Assembly: GCA_018970445.1 (NCBI GenBank)
Contig: JAGWWF010000011.1
Span: 39,259 to 103,258, forward strand
Source: Alphaproteobacteria bacterium
GTDB lineage: Bacteria; Pseudomonadota; Alphaproteobacteria; Sphingomonadales; Sphingomonadaceae
Direction of reading: 5' to 3'
DNA: 64,000 nt
Made by a program: the position numbers and the translations under genes. This document shows, piece by piece, positions 25,772 to 34,094 of this stretch; the stretch's first letter is position 1, and the number at the start of each line of letters is the position of its first letter. A model generated the notes under the pieces. That model was not told where the DNA came from, made no database searches, and worked only from the letters and a program-made list of their open reading frames with translations.

Positions 25772-27193
25772 ATGATCACCCCTGTCATATTGTGCGGCGG
25801 TTCGGGCACGCGGTTGTGGCCAGCGTCGCGGCAAAGCCTGCCCAAGCAGTTCGTGCCGCTGGTGGGGCAGGGCAGCCTGTTCCAGGCGGCGGTGGCGCTG
25901 GCGGCCGGGCCGGGCCTGGCAGCGCCGGTGATCGTGACGGGCGAAGCCTTGCGCTTCATCGTGCTGGAACAGCTTGAGGCGGTGGCGCAGCCGGCTGCCG
26001 CCATCCTGATCGAACCGGAAGCGCGCAACACCGCACCGGCCGTGCTGCTGGCCGCGCTGCACCTGGTGGCCCAGGATGACGCAGCCATGATGCTGGTGTT
26101 GCCGGCCGATCAACTGATCCGTGATGCCGATGGCTTTCGGGCCGCCGTGGCCGCCGCGCTGCCGGCGGCGCAGGCCGGTGCCCTGATCAGCTTTGGCATC
26201 GTGCCCAGCCGGCCGGATACCGGCTTTGGCTATCTGCAACTGGCCGATCCGGTGGATCGCCGTGCGACCTTGCCGCAGCCGGTGCGCCGCTTTGTCGAAA
26301 AGCCCGATGCCGAAACCGCAGCCGCCCTGCTGGCCGGCGGGGATTGCTTGTGGAATGCCGGTATCTTCCTGTTTTCGGCGGCCAGCATCATTGCGGCCTT
26401 TCGCCACCATGCCCCCGATATCCTGGCCGCCGTGCAGGCGGCGCAGGCGCGCAGCAGCAGCGATCTTGGCTTCATCCGCCACGATGCCAGCGCCTGGGCG
26501 CGATCACCGGGCATCTCGATCGATTATGCCATCATGGAAAAGGCCGCCAATCTGCTGGTGATGCCTTATCCGGGCGACTGGGTTGATCTGGGTGACTGGA
26601 ACCGGGTGTGGCTGGAATCGCCGGCCGATGCCGCCGGCACCGTGTGCAGCGGGCCGGTGACGGCCATCGATTGCACCGGCAGCCTGCTGCGATCCGAAGA
26701 TCCCGGCCTGCATCTGGTGGGGGTTGATCTGGCCGACATGATGGTGATTGCCACTGGCGATGCCGTGCTGGTGGCACCGCGCCGGGCCAGCGCGCGCGTG
26801 GGCGCGGTGGTTGCCCGGTTGCAGCAGGATGGAATTGCCCAGGCCACCGCCAGTGCCCGCGAACTGCGGCCGTGGGGCTGGTTCGAACGGCTGGTGGCCG
26901 GCCCGTCGTTTCAGGTGAAGCGCATCATGGTGCGGCCCGGCGCCTCCCTGTCGTTGCAGAGCCACCGCCAGCGTGCCGAACATTGGGTGATCGTGGCCGG
27001 CATGGCCACCGTGACACTGGGTGAGGTGGTGCAGGATCTGGCGCCGAACCAGTCGATCTATATCCCGGCCGGCAGCCGCCACCGGCTGGCCAACCACGGC
27101 AACACCCCGATCCTGGTGATCGAAGTGCAGACCGGCAGCTATCTGGGCGAGGATGACATCGTGCGCTACGCCGACCAATACGCGCGGCCATAG
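25772..27193 (+). CDS. manC: Mannose-1-phosphate guanylyltransferase / mannose-6-phosphate isomerase
   Basis: A 473-residue bifunctional enzyme making GDP-mannose from mannose-1-phosphate and GTP, with a C-terminal type II phosphomannose isomerase cupin. The nucleotidyltransferase signature GGSGTRLWPASRQSLPKQF is at residues 9-27, FVEKPDAE and WNAGIFLF follow, and the cupin region (about 345-470) has LQSHRQRAEHW and YIPAGSRHRL. It supplies activated mannose, or a derivative such as GDP-fucose or GDP-rhamnose, for the capsule. It is transcribed away from the glycosyltransferase gene, so the 170 bases between them should hold divergent promoters. Confidence 0.94.
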   Translation: MITPVILCGGSGTRLWPASRQSLPKQFVPLVGQGSLFQAAVALAAGPGLAAPVIVTGEALRFIVLEQLEAVAQPAAAILIEPEARNTAPAVLLAALHLVAQDDAAMMLVLPADQLIRDADGFRAAVAAALPAAQAGALISFGIVPSRPDTGFGYLQLADPVDRRATLPQPVRRFVEKPDAETAAALLAGGDCLWNAGIFLFSAASIIAAFRHHAPDILAAVQAAQARSSSDLGFIRHDASAWARSPGISIDYAIMEKAANLLVMPYPGDWVDLGDWNRVWLESPADAAGTVCSGPVTAIDCTGSLLRSEDPGLHLVGVDLADMMVIATGDAVLVAPRRASARVGAVVARLQQDGIAQATASARELRPWGWFERLVAGPSFQVKRIMVRPGASLSLQSHRQRAEHWVIVAGMATVTLGEVVQDLAPNQSIYIPAGSRHRLANHGNTPILVIEVQTGSYLGEDDIVRYADQYARP

Positions 27194-27195
27194 GC

Positions 27196-29379
27196 CTATT
27201 GCGGCCGCCTTCGCCCTTCGGACATGCCGTGCAGGATATAGTGGCGCACCGGGTCGATGCCGGCGCTGGCGACATCGGGATAAAGTTCCAGATAGCGGGC
27301 GGCATCGAACAGACCGGCCCTGGCATAGCGGGCGTGCTGGCGCTGGCGGCGCCAACGGGCCGGCATCAATGCCCACCAGGCCGGAAAGCGTTCGATCTGT
27401 TGCGCCATGCGGGCCAGCCATTGGGCATTGGCATCGGCGGTGCTGGCCCGTCCGCCTTCGTCGGCCAGCAGGGCGGTCATTCGGGCGATTTCGTCGAACC
27501 GGGCCGACAATTTCTGTTCGGTGGCGGTGCGGGCCGCTTCGCTGTGCTGCAAGCGGCTGGCCAGTTGGCCAGCCTCGGCTTTCTGGGCGTCGAGCGCGTG
27601 CCTGCTTGCATCCGCCGCGGCTTCGGCCGCCTGGGTGGCGGCTTCCTGGGCCTGGAGCAGGCGGGTCAGTTCGGCCAGTTCGTCAAACAGATGGTCTGGC
27701 GGGGGCGCGGCAAGGGCGGTGGCAAGCTGCCCTGTCAGCTCGGCGATGCGGGCTTCGGCAGCGACAAGCTGCTGTTCGCCGGCACTGCGCCGTGCCTGTT
27801 CCAGCTCGGCGCGCATTTCGGCCGCGCTGCTGGCCTTTTCGGCAACCAGCAATTGCGCCCAAAGCTGAGCCAGCTCTTCCTGGCGTTGCACCAGCGCGCT
27901 TTCCGCGGCCGCAGAGCGGCCCGCCAGTTCGGCGTTGCGCAGGCCTTCCGCCTGCACAAGCGCCAGGCTTTCGGCCAGCCTTGATTCGGCCGCCTCGCGC
28001 GCTGTGTGCTGCTGCTGGGCGTCTGCCATTGCCGTTTGCAATGTCGCTTCAAGGACGGCCATCGCATTGATCAGTTCGGTTTCCCGCGCCCGCAACGCTT
28101 CGGCCTCGCCCCGTGCTGCGGCCAGCGCCTCGCCCAGCTGATCCGCCTGCGCTGCCAGTGTCGCCCGTTCGGCGTGCAACTGGGCCAGCTGGGCAGCATC
28201 GGCATCGAACCGGCTGGCCAGTTCGGCTTCTCGCGTCCGCAGCGCTTGGGCCTCGCCCTGTGCTGCGGCCAGCGCCTCGCCAAGCTGATCCGCCTGCGTT
28301 GCCAGCCCGGCGCGCTCATCGTCAAGCGCCGCAAGCCGGGCCTGGGCGGCGGCAATGCTGGCTTCGGCCGCGGCACCGGCCGCATGCGCTGCCGCCAGTT
28401 GCGCGTGCAGCTCGCGCTTCAGCCGGCTGCCGGAGCCCACATCAACGCTGGCGGCGGCAGGCAGCAGCAAAGGGGCAAAGGCGGCATAGGCCTGATCGAA
28501 GGCATGCCGGATGGCATCAAGCGCGGCATGATCGGCGGCATCCTCGCCGCTGTCGCTCCAGCGATGCAGGATGGCATGGCTGCGGCGCAGCCAGTCCGAC
28601 CAGGTGGGATCGCCGAACTGGGCATCACCGGCTTCTGCGTGGTGGCGATGCTGGGCATTCAGGAACTGGGCGATATCGGCGTGAATGGCCGGCGAATTGC
28701 GCGGCAGTGCCACGCCCAGATCCGTGCGCACCCGCTCCACCAGCGTGGGCCAGTGGGCCAGCAACTGATCATAACGGCCGATCGTGCGCCGGCGCCCGCG
28801 CGAAAAATATTCGGCATCAAGCACATGGCGAAGCCACAGCAGCTGGGCATAGCCGGCCGGCATCAGATCGCGATGTTCCAGCGATGCGATCACCTCCGAC
28901 GGGTGGCGCAGCATCAGCAGCACCCTGGGTTCCACCCCAAGCGCATCCATGCTGTCCAGCCACAGATCGGCCAGCCGGCACATGCGCGGATCCTTCAGTG
29001 CAAACAGCGGCCCCAGCGCCATGTGATCGCGCAGCACGCCGCACACCCGCGCCTGCATGCCGGCGCGCACGCCCGATTGCCGCCAATCCGCGTTGATCGG
29101 GCCCCAATCCTGCCAGTTGGAACCGGCCGAGGCGAGGATTTCGTCGTTGAGCTGGACCGCGCTGGCCGCTTCCCAATGGCCCTGATCATTGCCATCGCCT
29201 GGCCCAATCAGATCGGCGGGCAGGGCACAGCCCATCAGGTTGAGCACGCGGGTGATGGCGCTGGTGCCGCTGCGGTGCATGCCCAGCACCATGATGGCCT
29301 GCGTGGTGGCGGCGGCCACCGCCTCGCCAGCCGCGGCTGGCGGGCGGGCGTGTTTGGGCTTGCGGGAGGCACCGTTCAT
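27196..29379 (-). CDS. Sulfotransferase domain protein with long coiled coil and C-terminal YPDV repeat
   Basis: A 727-residue three-part protein. Residues about 27-310 are a sulfotransferase-type domain with the phosphosulfate-binding loop GMHRSGTSAITR (34-45) and LKDPRMCRL, suited to transfer of sulfate from PAPS. Residues about 320-650 are a long Ala/Gln/Glu/Arg coiled coil with an internal tandem repeat of roughly 40 residues (two copies of ADQLGEALAAA(Q/R)GEA). The last 37 residues are one copy of the YPDV-AG-DP-RHY repeat found three times in the glycosyltransferase at 23670. The coiled coil may tether the enzyme to a capsule assembly complex (inference). Sulfation of the capsule is plausible but unproven; many such domains act on other acceptors. 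Confidence 0.8.
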   Translation of the reverse strand: MNGASRKPKHARPPAAAGEAVAAATTQAIMVLGMHRSGTSAITRVLNLMGCALPADLIGPGDGNDQGHWEAASAVQLNDEILASAGSNWQDWGPINADWRQSGVRAGMQARVCGVLRDHMALGPLFALKDPRMCRLADLWLDSMDALGVEPRVLLMLRHPSEVIASLEHRDLMPAGYAQLLWLRHVLDAEYFSRGRRRTIGRYDQLLAHWPTLVERVRTDLGVALPRNSPAIHADIAQFLNAQHRHHAEAGDAQFGDPTWSDWLRRSHAILHRWSDSGEDAADHAALDAIRHAFDQAYAAFAPLLLPAAASVDVGSGSRLKRELHAQLAAAHAAGAAAEASIAAAQARLAALDDERAGLATQADQLGEALAAAQGEAQALRTREAELASRFDADAAQLAQLHAERATLAAQADQLGEALAAARGEAEALRARETELINAMAVLEATLQTAMADAQQQHTAREAAESRLAESLALVQAEGLRNAELAGRSAAAESALVQRQEELAQLWAQLLVAEKASSAAEMRAELEQARRSAGEQQLVAAEARIAELTGQLATALAAPPPDHLFDELAELTRLLQAQEAATQAAEAAADASRHALDAQKAEAGQLASRLQHSEAARTATEQKLSARFDEIARMTALLADEGGRASTADANAQWLARMAQQIERFPAWWALMPARWRRQRQHARYARAGLFDAARYLELYPDVASAGIDPVRHYILHGMSEGRRRPQ

Positions 29380-29471
29380 GGATGGTGCGTTATCGTATTG
29401 CCGGGCCGATTGTCCATCGCCAGTTGCAACCGGCCGGGGGCCGTGGTGGCTCCGGCTTTCGGTGCCCCGCC

Positions 29472-31112
29472 ATGTTCGCTAAAGGCTTGCTGGCGATGCT
29501 GGTTCGATTTCTTGCATATTGCGTGGATTGGGCGGCTGGCACCCGGCTGGCCGTGCGCGTGCATCTGGATGGCTTGCGCGCCGATCCTGCGGCCTATTGT
29601 TCCGCCGCCCGGTGGTGGCTGCTGGGCAAACGCTTGCGGGCCCGTGGCCAGTTGGCGCCGCTGCTCAGCCAGTCGCCGGGTGCCTATGGCATCTGGTTGC
29701 GCCGTGCGGCACGCCAGCCGGCCCTGCCCAGTCCGGGCGATCCGGCACGGCCGATCATCGCCCTGGTCGATGGCAACGGGCCGCAAGACGCCCTGGGCCA
29801 GACGCTGGCCAGCCTGGTTGCCGATGCGGTTCTGCCCATCGTGCTGCCGGCACAGGCTGGCCCGCGCCTGGCCGCCCTTGCCCGGCTGGACTGGGCGGCG
29901 TCGCCGTGGCTGTTGCCGATGCAGGCCGGCGACAGGCTGGCGCCGGGGGCGGCGGCGGCCTATCGGGCGGCGATGGCGCAAACCACGGCCAGCGTCATCT
30001 ATGCCGATGATGATCTGATCGATGGCCTGGGCCGTCGGCACAGCCCGCACTTCAAGCCGGACTGGAACCGCGAATTGTTCCGCCATCATGATTATCTGTC
30101 CGGGGCCGCGATCATCAGGGCCGGGCCGGACGCGTTGATGGCGGTGGCCGGGCAGGATGACTGGGCAGCGCGGCTGGTGGCGGGCGCCGTGGCCGAGGGC
30201 GGCGCCCATCATGTGCGGGGCGTGCTGCACCATCGCGTCGCCCGGCCGCCGGTGCCGGCCTTGCCGCCGCCGCTGGTGATCGCGGCCGAACTGCCCCCGG
30301 TTTCGGTGATCGTGCCCACCCGCAACCGGCTGGAACTGCTGCGCACCTGCCTGGCCGGCGTGGCGGCGGCGGCCTATCCCGATATCGAACTGATCGTGGT
30401 GGACAATGGCAGCGATGATCCGGCCACCCTGGCCTTTCTGGCGGCGCAGGATCCGGCGCGGGTGCGGGTGTTGCGGCAGCCGGGGCCGTTCAACTATTCC
30501 GCACTCAACAACCGGGCCGTGGCCATGGCGCGCGGGCGGCTGCTGTGCCTGCTCAACAATGATGTCGAAATGCGGTCGCCCGATTGGCTGGCGATCATGG
30601 CCACCCAGGCGCTGCGGCCCGATGTGGGGGCGGTGGGCGCGCAACTTCTCTATCCCGATGGCCGCATCCAGCATGCCGGGGTGGTGATCGGGGTGGGCAA
30701 TGCCGCCGGCCATGCCCACCGCCTGGTGCCGCCGCAGGCGCCGGGCTATTTCCGCCGCCATGCGCTGCCGCAGTTCACCATGGCCGTCACGGCTGCCTGC
30801 CTGGTGGTGGCGCGGGAGAGGTTTCTGGCGGTGGGCGGTCTGGATGAAGCCAATTTCCCCATTGCCTTCAACGATGTCGATCTGTGCCTGCGGCTCAATC
30901 GGCGTGGCTGGCAATCGCTGTATGAACCGCGTGCCGTGCTGATCCATCATGAATCGGTGTCGCGCGGGGATGATCGCGATCCGGTGGGGGCGGCGCGGCT
31001 GGCGGGTGAGATCGCCGCCCTGCAGCGGCTGTGGCACACGGATCGCGTGGTCGATCCGTTTCACCATCCGCAGCTGAGCCGGGCCAGCGAACAATTTGTG
31101 GTGGCCCTGTGA
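29472..31112 (+). CDS. Family 2 glycosyltransferase
   Basis: A 546-residue protein whose C-terminal half (from about residue 275) is a GT2 domain: VSVIVPTRNRLELLRTC, VVDNGSDD, CLLNNDVEMRSPDW (metal-binding), and FNDVDLCLRLNRRGW. The N-terminal half is a divergent domain with ASVIYADDDLI, resembling the first, often inactive GT-A module in two-domain rhamnan-type GT2 enzymes. The ATG at 29472 is preferred because an upstream in-frame ATG at 29382 lies almost against the divergent sulfotransferase start and would leave no promoter. It is coupled to the next gene (TGATG). Confidence 0.82.
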   Translation: MFAKGLLAMLVRFLAYCVDWAAGTRLAVRVHLDGLRADPAAYCSAARWWLLGKRLRARGQLAPLLSQSPGAYGIWLRRAARQPALPSPGDPARPIIALVDGNGPQDALGQTLASLVADAVLPIVLPAQAGPRLAALARLDWAASPWLLPMQAGDRLAPGAAAAYRAAMAQTTASVIYADDDLIDGLGRRHSPHFKPDWNRELFRHHDYLSGAAIIRAGPDALMAVAGQDDWAARLVAGAVAEGGAHHVRGVLHHRVARPPVPALPPPLVIAAELPPVSVIVPTRNRLELLRTCLAGVAAAAYPDIELIVVDNGSDDPATLAFLAAQDPARVRVLRQPGPFNYSALNNRAVAMARGRLLCLLNNDVEMRSPDWLAIMATQALRPDVGAVGAQLLYPDGRIQHAGVVIGVGNAAGHAHRLVPPQAPGYFRRHALPQFTMAVTAACLVVARERFLAVGGLDEANFPIAFNDVDLCLRLNRRGWQSLYEPRAVLIHHESVSRGDDRDPVGAARLAGEIAALQRLWHTDRVVDPFHHPQLSRASEQFVVAL

Positions 31113-31882
31113 TGCTGGCGCTGCCCGGGGTGACGCTGTGCGCGGCTTCGTCAGTGAATGTCGCGGCCACCCAGGCAGCGTTGCTGGCCAGCATGGCCGC
31201 CATTGATTTTGGCGCCTGCATCCTGTTCACCGATGCGCCCGTGCGGCCGGCCGATCCGCGCATCCGCATCGTGCCGATTGCCCGGCTGGCATCGGCAGCG
31301 GCCTATTCGCAGTTCATGCTGGGCGGGCTTGCCGATCATGTGACAACGCCGCACTGCCTGATCGTGCAGTGGGATGGCCATGTGCTGCGCCCCGGCGCCT
31401 GGGATCCGGCCTTTCTGGCGCATGATTATGTCGGCGCCAGCTGGCCGCAGTTTGGCGATGGCCATGATGTGGGCAATGGCGGTTTTTCGCTGCGCAGCCT
31501 GCGCCTGCTCAGGGCCTGCCGGGCCGGCGGGCTGGCCGGCCATCCCGAAGATGTGGTGATTGCCCGCCAGCATCGCGCCTGGCTGGAACAGCAGGGGCTG
31601 CACTTTGCCGATCGCGCGCTGGCGGATCGCTTTTCGGCGGAACGGGCCGGCGATCCGCTGGCCAGTTTCGGCTTTCACGGGGTGTGGCACATGCCGCATG
31701 TGCTGGGCGTTGAACGGTTCTGGCAAATATATCGCACGCTGGACGAACGCAGCACGATCAGGCAAGACCTGACCTCGTTGTTGCAACAGGTGGCGCGCGG
31801 CCGGGGCGGCATGGCGCGGGTGTTCACAATGCTGAAAGGCTGCGCCATGGATTCGATCCAGATCAGGAATAGACCGGCGTGA
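31112..31882 (+). CDS. DUF5672 family protein (putative glycosyltransferase-like)
   Basis: A 256-residue protein opening LPGVTLCAASSVN and containing HCLIVQWDGHVLRPGAWDP, YVGASWP and VGNGGFSLRS. This is the pattern of DUF5672, found in polysaccharide loci and GT-A-like. It overlaps its neighbours on both sides (TGATG upstream, GTGA downstream), so it belongs to one operon with the GT2 enzyme and the PhyH-like oxygenase. A role in adding or trimming a capsule residue is inference. Confidence 0.75.
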   Translation: MLALPGVTLCAASSVNVAATQAALLASMAAIDFGACILFTDAPVRPADPRIRIVPIARLASAAAYSQFMLGGLADHVTTPHCLIVQWDGHVLRPGAWDPAFLAHDYVGASWPQFGDGHDVGNGGFSLRSLRLLRACRAGGLAGHPEDVVIARQHRAWLEQQGLHFADRALADRFSAERAGDPLASFGFHGVWHMPHVLGVERFWQIYRTLDERSTIRQDLTSLLQQVARGRGGMARVFTMLKGCAMDSIQIRNRPA

Positions 31883-32835
31883 ACAATCCGCTGCCTGGCG
31901 TGCCGTTGATCGAATCGCCGTTGTTTCCGGCGCTCGCCCCGGCATTGGGGCTGGATGAAGATCAGGCCCGCATCGCCTTTGATCTTCATCATCGCGGCTA
32001 TGCCGTGTTTGATTTCCCCGATCCGCAGCTTGATGCGCGCATCGATCGCATCCGGCAGCGGCTGGGGCCACGCTTTGCCATCGATTTCGCCGACCCCCAA
32101 AGCAACAAGTGCGTGGGCGATACCCGGATACAGGATGCCTGGCGCGAGGATGCCGACGTGCGGGCGATTGCCGCCAACCCCGCGGTGATGTCGCTGTTGT
32201 CCACCCTGTATGGCCGCCCGGCCTTCCCGTTCCAGACGCTGAATTTCCCGGTTGGCACCCAGCAGCATGCCCATTCCGATTCGGTGCATTTTTCCAGCCT
32301 GCCCGAACGCTTCATGTGCGGCGTGTGGCTGGCGATGGAGGATGTGGGTGCCGATGCCGGGCCGTTGTTCTATTATCCCGGATCGCATCGCTGGCCGGTG
32401 CTGAACAACGCGATGATCGGCCGGCGCGGCCATGGCAGCGATCTCGGCTCGGCCCAGGATCCGTTTGCCCCGGCCTGGGCGGCGTTGTGCGCGGCCCATG
32501 ATGCCCGGCCGGAACTCTTTCTGGCCCGCAAGGGCCAGGCGCTGATCTGGTGTGCCAATCTGCTGCACGGCGGCAGTGTGCAGCATGATCCGCGGCTGAC
32601 CCGCTGGAGCCAGGTGACGCATTATTATTTCGATGACTGCATCTATTACACCCCGGCCTTTTCCGACGAGGCAACGGGCCAGTTGCAGCTTCGCACCATC
32701 CACGCGATCAGCGATGGCCGTTTGCGGCCCAATCTGTATCAGGGCATCGAACATCGCCCGCCGGCCACGCAGGCAGGGCCGCGCCGTTCGCTGCGCCGTC
32801 TCATTGGCCGGGCACTTGGCCGCAACCGCGGCTGA
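31879..32835 (+). CDS. Phytanoyl-CoA dioxygenase (PhyH) family protein
   Basis: A 318-residue Fe(II)/2-oxoglutarate oxygenase-like protein. HAHSD gives the H-x-D metal pair (His132, Asp134), and the distal histidine is probably in LLHGGSVQHD, followed by an arginine-containing RWSQVTHYYF for oxoglutarate. It starts at a GTG overlapping the previous stop. PhyH enzymes in sugar loci can hydroxylate sugars or lipid parts; here it would be a tailoring enzyme for the capsule (inference). The last 30 residues are Arg-rich and probably disordered. Confidence 0.85.
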   Translation: MNNPLPGVPLIESPLFPALAPALGLDEDQARIAFDLHHRGYAVFDFPDPQLDARIDRIRQRLGPRFAIDFADPQSNKCVGDTRIQDAWREDADVRAIAANPAVMSLLSTLYGRPAFPFQTLNFPVGTQQHAHSDSVHFSSLPERFMCGVWLAMEDVGADAGPLFYYPGSHRWPVLNNAMIGRRGHGSDLGSAQDPFAPAWAALCAAHDARPELFLARKGQALIWCANLLHGGSVQHDPRLTRWSQVTHYYFDDCIYYTPAFSDEATGQLQLRTIHAISDGRLRPNLYQGIEHRPPATQAGPRRSLRRLIGRALGRNRG

Positions 32836-32922
32836 CATTCGTGACCGCAGCAGTTGCGCTGGCCCTGTGGCGGCGATAACTGCAGCAACGGCCGCTGATC
32901 GGCCAAGGACTTGACTTGCACC

Positions 32923-34089
32923 ATGCCGCCCTTTGCGCCCCTGTTTCCCGCCCGCCAGGCTGGCCCGTCGTCCAGGGCGGTGCTGGCCATGCTGGCCGTG
33001 CTGGCACTGGCCGGCTGCGCCGCCATTCCATCCAGCGGGCCCACCGGCAGCCAGATCCGGTCTGACCTGAAGGCCGATACCAGCCATCTGGGCATCCGGC
33101 TGGTGGAAATCGGCTCGGCGGCCGATCTGCCCCGGCCCCTGGCCCCGGCCCCGGTGTTTGCGCCCGATTACACGCCGCCGCCCTCGACCGAACTGGTGGG
33201 TGTTGGCGATGTGCTGGATATTGCCATCTATGAATCGGGCATCACCCTGTTCGGCCGCACGCCGGCTGCCGTGGCTGCCGGTGATGCCAATCTGGATACC
33301 GGTGCCAAGGCGGAACGGCTGCCGCCCACCCGCGTGAGCGACGAGGGCGGCATCAACATCCCCTTCGTGGGCGAACTGGCCGTGAAGGGCCGCACCACCG
33401 CCGAGGTGGAGCGCCTGATCCGCACCGCCCTGCGCGGCAAGTCGCAGAACCCGCAGGTGCTGGTATCGATCCGCGAGGGATTGACAAATTCGGTGATCAT
33501 CGGCGGCGATGTGGCGCGGCCGGGCCGGCTGGTGCTGCCCACCAACCAGGAATCCCTGACCGACGTGATCGCGCTGGCCGGTGGCAATCGCGGCGACATC
33601 AAGGATGTGCTGGTGCGCGTGCAGCGCGGCGGCGCACAGGGCGAATTCCGCTTGAGCGACATCATGAGCGATCCGGCCCGCGACGTGCGCATCTTTCCGG
33701 CCGATCGCATCGCACTGGTGCGGGCACCGCGCAGTTTTTCGGTGATGGGGGCCGCCGGCAAGGCCGAACAGATCGCCTTTCCCGGCCCGCAGGTCTCCCT
33801 GGCCGAAGCGGTGGCGCTGGCCGGCGGCTCCAATCCCAATACCGGCGATCCGCGCGCCATCTTCATCTTTCGCATCAGCAAGGGCGCCAATGGCGAAGAT
33901 GCGCCGATCGTCTATCATTTCAACATGATGCGGGCGAGCAGCTATCTTCTGGCCCAGCGCTTTGCCATGACCGACAAGGATGTTCTGTATATCGGCAACG
34001 CTGCCGCCAACCAGCCAACCAAGCTGGTGCAGATTGTCAGCCAGCTGTTCTTCCCGCTGGTGGCGCTGCAGAACGTCAGCAATTTCTGA
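32923..34089 (+). CDS. kpsD: Polysaccharide export outer-membrane lipoprotein (KpsD/Wza-type)
   Basis: A 388-residue exported lipoprotein with lipobox LALAGC (Cys32) in an N-terminal signal. A polysaccharide-export (poly_export) domain starts near VGVGDVLDIAIYESG, and SLBB-type repeats follow (SVIIGGDVARPG, FSVMGAAGKAEQIAFPG). It should form the outer-membrane end of the capsule channel and contact KpsE. The ATG at 32923 is used; an upstream TTG would give only four more residues. It ends five bases before the convergent kpsC-like gene. Confidence 0.9.
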   Translation: MPPFAPLFPARQAGPSSRAVLAMLAVLALAGCAAIPSSGPTGSQIRSDLKADTSHLGIRLVEIGSAADLPRPLAPAPVFAPDYTPPPSTELVGVGDVLDIAIYESGITLFGRTPAAVAAGDANLDTGAKAERLPPTRVSDEGGINIPFVGELAVKGRTTAEVERLIRTALRGKSQNPQVLVSIREGLTNSVIIGGDVARPGRLVLPTNQESLTDVIALAGGNRGDIKDVLVRVQRGGAQGEFRLSDIMSDPARDVRIFPADRIALVRAPRSFSVMGAAGKAEQIAFPGPQVSLAEAVALAGGSNPNTGDPRAIFIFRISKGANGEDAPIVYHFNMMRASSYLLAQRFAMTDKDVLYIGNAAANQPTKLVQIVSQLFFPLVALQNVSNF

Positions 34090-34094
34090 TCGGA

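Noticed and set aside
28006..30018. A 670-codon plus-strand frame opposite the sulfotransferase
   Set aside because: No motifs and crosses the divergent promoter region. The sulfotransferase P-loop and the coiled coil are on the minus strand.
31675..33918. A 747-codon minus-strand frame spanning three plus-strand genes
   Set aside because: It runs across separate genes with recognisable domains and has no motif of its own.
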